64,000 bases of DNA from Bacteroidota bacterium. Lineage in GTDB: Bacteria > Bacteroidota > Bacteroidia > Flavobacteriales > Flavobacteriaceae. Location: assembly GCA_023386585.1 (NCBI GenBank), contig JAEWJM010000019.1, forward strand, positions 62,001 through 126,000. The letters run 5' to 3'. Shown here piece by piece: positions 61,473 to 64,000 of this stretch (positions are counted from its first letter, which is position 1; each line of letters opens with the position of its first letter). Under the pieces are notes generated by a model. That model searched no databases. It saw only the letters and a list, made by a program, of their open reading frames with translations, and was not told where the DNA came from. Both the position numbers and the translations under genes were made by a program.

Positions 61473-61507
61473 TTGGAGCACGCAATTGATTGTGGTATAT
61501 TTAAGTA
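61473..61507 (+). promoter_or_regulatory. promoter block shared with 45758-45776
   Basis: TTG at 61473-61475, 20-base spacer, then TATATTTA (61496-61503) within ATTGTGGTATATTTAAGTA (61489-61507). ATG is 23 bases after the -7 box. Confidence 0.6.
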
Positions 61508-61526
61508 AGCAACAAATAATAAACCT

Positions 61527-62324
61527 ATGAAAAAGAAAATCATCGCGATACTGGCATTAACGGCAATTTTCGGCGCCTGCTCCTCCGACGACACTTCCAA
61601 CGATACGTCGTCCGCAAATATTTTTCTTCCACTCTCAGTTGGAAATTATTGGACATATAATGTCTCCGGCAGTGGTATAACTTCAAGAGATTCACTTTAT
61701 GTGGCCAACGACACTGTGATTGACGGGGAAACCTATGCCAAAATGAAGACGCTTGCACTTCCGGCCGGATTTTATTCCTCTTCAATGCGCCAAAACGCGG
61801 TGCGGAAAGTCAACAGTTCACTCGTTGTACGCGGAACTTCTGCATTCAACCTTGGCGGTGTGCTTCCGATCGGGATAGCAATGAACGACTTCGTGGTATT
61901 CCGGGAAAATGCAAACGACCAGGAATTGATCGGTACGGTGACTGGCGAAACAACCCAGGATTACCAGGGAACGCCGCTGACACTAAATTACACAATGACA
62001 TCCACGGCAGGCCAGTCGCTTTCGACGTATTCTGTACCGGGTGGACAGCAATTCAATGATGTGAAACAGGTTCATATCACGATTAGCATGTCGATTTCAA
62101 CCACTTTATCGATTGCCGGTTTTGATGTAGACGTTCCGATTCTCGCCACCCAGGACGTTGTATCGTCGACACAATATTATGCGAAGGACATCGGAATGGT
62201 ATACGCAACAACCACGATCAGCTACAATCTTGAAGATTTCTCGCAAGCGGGAATCGATTTGCCGATACCTCCGTCATCAAGTGTAACGCAGACAGAAACG
62301 CTGGATACTTTTCAGGCAAATTAG
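61527..62324 (+). CDS. hypothetical surface lipoprotein
   Basis: A 265-aa lipoprotein. Lipobox AIFGAC gives Cys18, followed by SSDDTS, which fits the S-D-D type surface-export signal described for Flavobacterium. The mature part begins IFLPLSVGNYWTYNVSGSG, a pattern frequent in secreted beta-sandwich lipoproteins of Bacteroidota. Function unknown. Divergent from aroC, with its own promoter. Confidence 0.78.
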   Translation: MKKKIIAILALTAIFGACSSDDTSNDTSSANIFLPLSVGNYWTYNVSGSGITSRDSLYVANDTVIDGETYAKMKTLALPAGFYSSSMRQNAVRKVNSSLVVRGTSAFNLGGVLPIGIAMNDFVVFRENANDQELIGTVTGETTQDYQGTPLTLNYTMTSTAGQSLSTYSVPGGQQFNDVKQVHITISMSISTTLSIAGFDVDVPILATQDVVSSTQYYAKDIGMVYATTTISYNLEDFSQAGIDLPIPPSSSVTQTETLDTFQAN

Positions 62325-62388
62325 GATTTATAACTGTTTTTCCTGTTAATTTTCTTTAAAGGCGGGAAGGCCGGCGAAGTTCAATCCG

Positions 62389-62396
62389 TAAATTTG
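62389..62396 (+). promoter_or_regulatory. -7 promoter box
   Basis: TAAATTTG (TAnnTTTG), 22 bases before the ATG at 62419. Confidence 0.55.
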
Positions 62397-62418
62397 AATA
62401 AACTAACTAATTATCCAC

Positions 62419-62916
62419 ATGAAAAAAATCTTTTTATCTGCCGTGATGTTAATTGGATTGGCACTCGGCGCACAGGCACAGGAAATTCGAAAGAATGCGC
62501 TCGGATTGCGCATCGGCGACAACGACGGTTTTGGAGGAGAAGTATCCTATCAGCGTGGCCTTGGCGACAATAACAGGCTTGAACTCGATCTTGGATGGCG
62601 TGACAGCAAGCATTATGATGCGATGAAAATCGTAGCTCTTTATCAATGGATTTGGAATATTGAAGGCGGATTTAACTGGTACGCAGGCGCCGGCGGTGGA
62701 TTGGGAACTTACAGTTTCAAGAAGGATTACGATTATCCGGGTGATGATGACAGCGGAACATTCCTGCTTTTGGCCGGAGATATCGGAATCGAATACGTAT
62801 TTGACATCCCGCTTCAGCTGTCGCTCGATTTCAGGCCCGAGCTTTATTTTGGCGACGATTTTCGGAACGACAATTTTGGCCCGGATATCGCGCTCGGAGT
62901 CAGGTTTACATTCTAA
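62419..62916 (+). CDS. outer-membrane beta-barrel protein
   Basis: A 165-aa protein. Signal peptide MKKIFLSAVMLIGLALGAQA; the mature part is a small barrel of about eight strands (ALGLRIGDNDGFGGEVSYQR, ending DIALGVRFTF with terminal Phe), similar to OmpW/OmpX-size barrels. Acidic loop DYDYPGDDDSGT may bind cations. No more specific assignment. Confidence 0.8.
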   Translation: MKKIFLSAVMLIGLALGAQAQEIRKNALGLRIGDNDGFGGEVSYQRGLGDNNRLELDLGWRDSKHYDAMKIVALYQWIWNIEGGFNWYAGAGGGLGTYSFKKDYDYPGDDDSGTFLLLAGDIGIEYVFDIPLQLSLDFRPELYFGDDFRNDNFGPDIALGVRFTF

Positions 62917-62920
62917 TAAA

Positions 62921-62945
62921 AAAATCCCGGTTCTTCCGGGATTTT
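62921..62945. terminator. bidirectional terminator
   Basis: Perfect 10-base stem AAAATCCCGG/CCGGGATTTT with a TTCTT loop, between convergent genes, A-rich on the left and T-rich on the right. Confidence 0.85.
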
Positions 62946-63374
62946 CTATTTAACTTCAATTGGTTTTTTGGAATTTATCCGAACTACAGTATACGGATAA
63001 GTGATTGCCGAGGTTGTCATCGAACCCTTAGCCGGCTCATTTTCGTGCACGGTAACGATTATCTTATCGGCAGTTTCAACCACATTGTCAACGGTTATCG
63101 AATAGCCTCCCGACGTTTTTTCACCCATGTTCAAAACGAGGAAATTGGCAGTTTTAATGTCATCAGCTTTGATCTTCCGGCTTAGATGCTCGTCATTTTG
63201 AAGCATCGGGATTTCGTTTGGTTCGGAGATGATTTCATAAAAATGAATATTCCCGCCGCCGTCACTTTGTTGTGTCAGAATCTCATACAGCGGCCGTTTC
63301 ACAGGCGCGGCGCTTTTGGTCGCACAGGAAGCAGCTGCAATAAAAAGCATTATGAGTCCACCGATCTTTTTCAT
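62946..63374 (-). CDS. PrcB-family lipoprotein
   Basis: A 142-aa lipoprotein with lipobox AAASC (Cys17). The core FLVLNMGEKTSGGYSITVDN is the PrcB_C signature; PrcB is a subunit of the dentilisin protease complex in Treponema, but in Bacteroidota it occurs without the protease. The bshA-like stop overlaps its ATG by 4 bases, so the pair is cotranscribed. Confidence 0.82.
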   Translation of the reverse strand: MKKIGGLIMLFIAAASCATKSAAPVKRPLYEILTQQSDGGGNIHFYEIISEPNEIPMLQNDEHLSRKIKADDIKTANFLVLNMGEKTSGGYSITVDNVVETADKIIVTVHENEPAKGSMTTSAITYPYTVVRINSKKPIEVK

Positions 63375-64000
63375 ATTTCCTTGCTTATTGCTTTTTTGTA
63401 CAAGTCTTCGTAGAGAGGAAGAATATTTTTGATGTCAAATTGCTTCGCTACACCCAGCGCATTGTTTTTAAATTGGGCAAGAACCGATTCGTTGCCCAGG
63501 ATCCGGATCGCATTTTCAGCCATTGATTCGACGTCGCCCACATTGCTCAGAAAACCGGAAACCCCGTTGAAGTTCACTTCAGGAAGACCGCCGGAATTAC
63601 TTGAAATAACAGGAACTCCCCAAGCCATTGCTTCCAATGCAGCGAGACCGAAGCTTTCGGTTTCGGATGGCAAGAGAAACAAGTCGGAATAACTCAGGAT
63701 CCGGTCGATCTCGTTACTGTTTCCGAAGAAAATCACTTTATTTTCGATGCCGAGTTTTCTGCAAAGCCGCTCCGCTTTTTCCTTTTCCGGACCATCGCCC
63801 ACCATCATCAGTCGCGCCGGGATTTTTTTCTGGATTTTATCGAAGATTTTTATAATATCCGGAATGCGTTTGACTTTTCTGAAATTGCTGATGTGCGTTA
63901 TAATCCGTTCGCCTTCCCTTGCTAAAACGGAACGTCGGCACGGAATATTTGATGCATTTGCCGATTTTTCGAGTTCGATGAAGTTGGGAATCACATGAAT
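63371..64000 (-). CDS. bshA: N-acetyl-alpha-D-glucosaminyl L-malate synthase, 3' part (5' end outside window)
   Basis: The last 209 residues of a GT4 glycosyltransferase; the frame stays open to the window edge. VIPNFIEL, THISNFRKVKRIPDI, MMVGDGPEKEKAE and SDLFLLPSETESFGLAALE (E-x7-E) match BshA, which starts bacillithiol synthesis by joining UDP-GlcNAc and malate. Bacillithiol genes are common in Flavobacteriaceae. Confidence 0.88.
   Translation of the reverse strand: MHVIPNFIELEKSANASNIPCRRSVLAREGERIITHISNFRKVKRIPDIIKIFDKIQKKIPARLMMVGDGPEKEKAERLCRKLGIENKVIFFGNSNEIDRILSYSDLFLLPSETESFGLAALEAMAWGVPVISSNSGGLPEVNFNGVSGFLSNVGDVESMAENAIRILGNESVLAQFKNNALGVAKQFDIKNILPLYEDLYKKAISKEI

Noticed and set aside
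1..64000. tRNA, rRNA, CRISPR arrays, insertion sequences, prophage or restriction/defence genes
   Set aside because: No transposase, integrase, nuclease or repeat-spacer pattern was found, and intergenic gaps are mostly too short for RNA genes.

Overview
The window reads as a chromosomal stretch from a Flavobacteriaceae bacterium (phylum Bacteroidota), probably Flavobacterium or a close relative. The signs are promoter boxes of the TAnnTTTG type, a type 9 secretion (T9SS) C-terminal sorting domain, lipoproteins with acidic residues just after the lipobox Cys, a bacillithiol-synthesis gene (bshA), fused E1 alpha/beta subunits, a MutS2 without an Smr domain, and three copies of a structured intergenic element that looks like the Flavo-1 RNA motif. 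No tRNA, rRNA, CRISPR array, insertion sequence or prophage was seen. Coding density is high, with many ATGA-type overlaps.

Layout. 1-8.6 kb: housekeeping and conserved hypothetical genes (an LtaS-like sulfatase cut by the window edge, a thioredoxin-like protein, OmpA/TSP3 protein, Nudix hydrolase, DUF3817, DUF6155, DUF763, SF2 helicase). 8.8-18.6 kb: a five-gene operon for a Pel-like exopolysaccharide: PelF glycosyltransferase, a PelG-like membrane protein with an N-terminal extension, a secreted GH114-type hydrolase, a 654-aa polytopic membrane protein of unknown role, and a 1297-aa lipoprotein joining a DUF2194/CE4-like deacetylase, a helical-repeat region and a C-terminal beta-barrel. The last protein looks like PelA deacetylase and PelB exporter functions in one chain. 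Facing it is a T9SS-exported DUF4832 protein. A 13-base motif (TGCnKTTCRTCGR) occurs upstream of pelF and four times in the 650-base region behind the DUF4832 gene, suggesting shared control. 21-23.4 kb: a cNMP/CBS/DUF294 nucleotidyltransferase and a DnaQ-like protein with a degraded active site.

23.4-32.4 kb (minus strand): a ten-gene operon coding for an MHS-type transporter, a small membrane protein, acetyl-CoA synthetase, FAD oxidoreductase, methyltransferase, type III polyketide synthase, FabZ-like dehydratase, ketosynthase, ACP and phosphopantetheinyl transferase. It probably makes a modified phenolic or pyrone lipid of unknown structure. 33.3-44.5 kb (plus strand): an aromatic catabolic cluster (aryl-CoA ligase, bifunctional salicylyl-CoA/2-aminobenzoyl-CoA hydroxylase-oxidoreductase, thioesterase, gentisate dioxygenase, FAH-family hydrolase, maleate isomerase) together with a nitrilase and a GltB-like FMN/3Fe-4S enzyme. 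The parts assemble into a CoA-dependent salicylate-to-gentisate-to-fumarate route.

44.5-64 kb: small acidic or membrane peptides with a shared promoter type, a JmjC-like cupin, GH130, fused 2-oxoacid dehydrogenase E1, a 2OG oxygenase, SUI1, a nucleoside phosphorylase coupled to a cytosolic solute-binding-fold protein, a transglutaminase-like protein, Ung, MutS2, a DCC oxidoreductase, a dicarboxylate symporter, chorismate synthase, lipoproteins and beta-barrels, PrcB and the 3' part of bshA. All functional calls come from reading sequence motifs; no database search was run.
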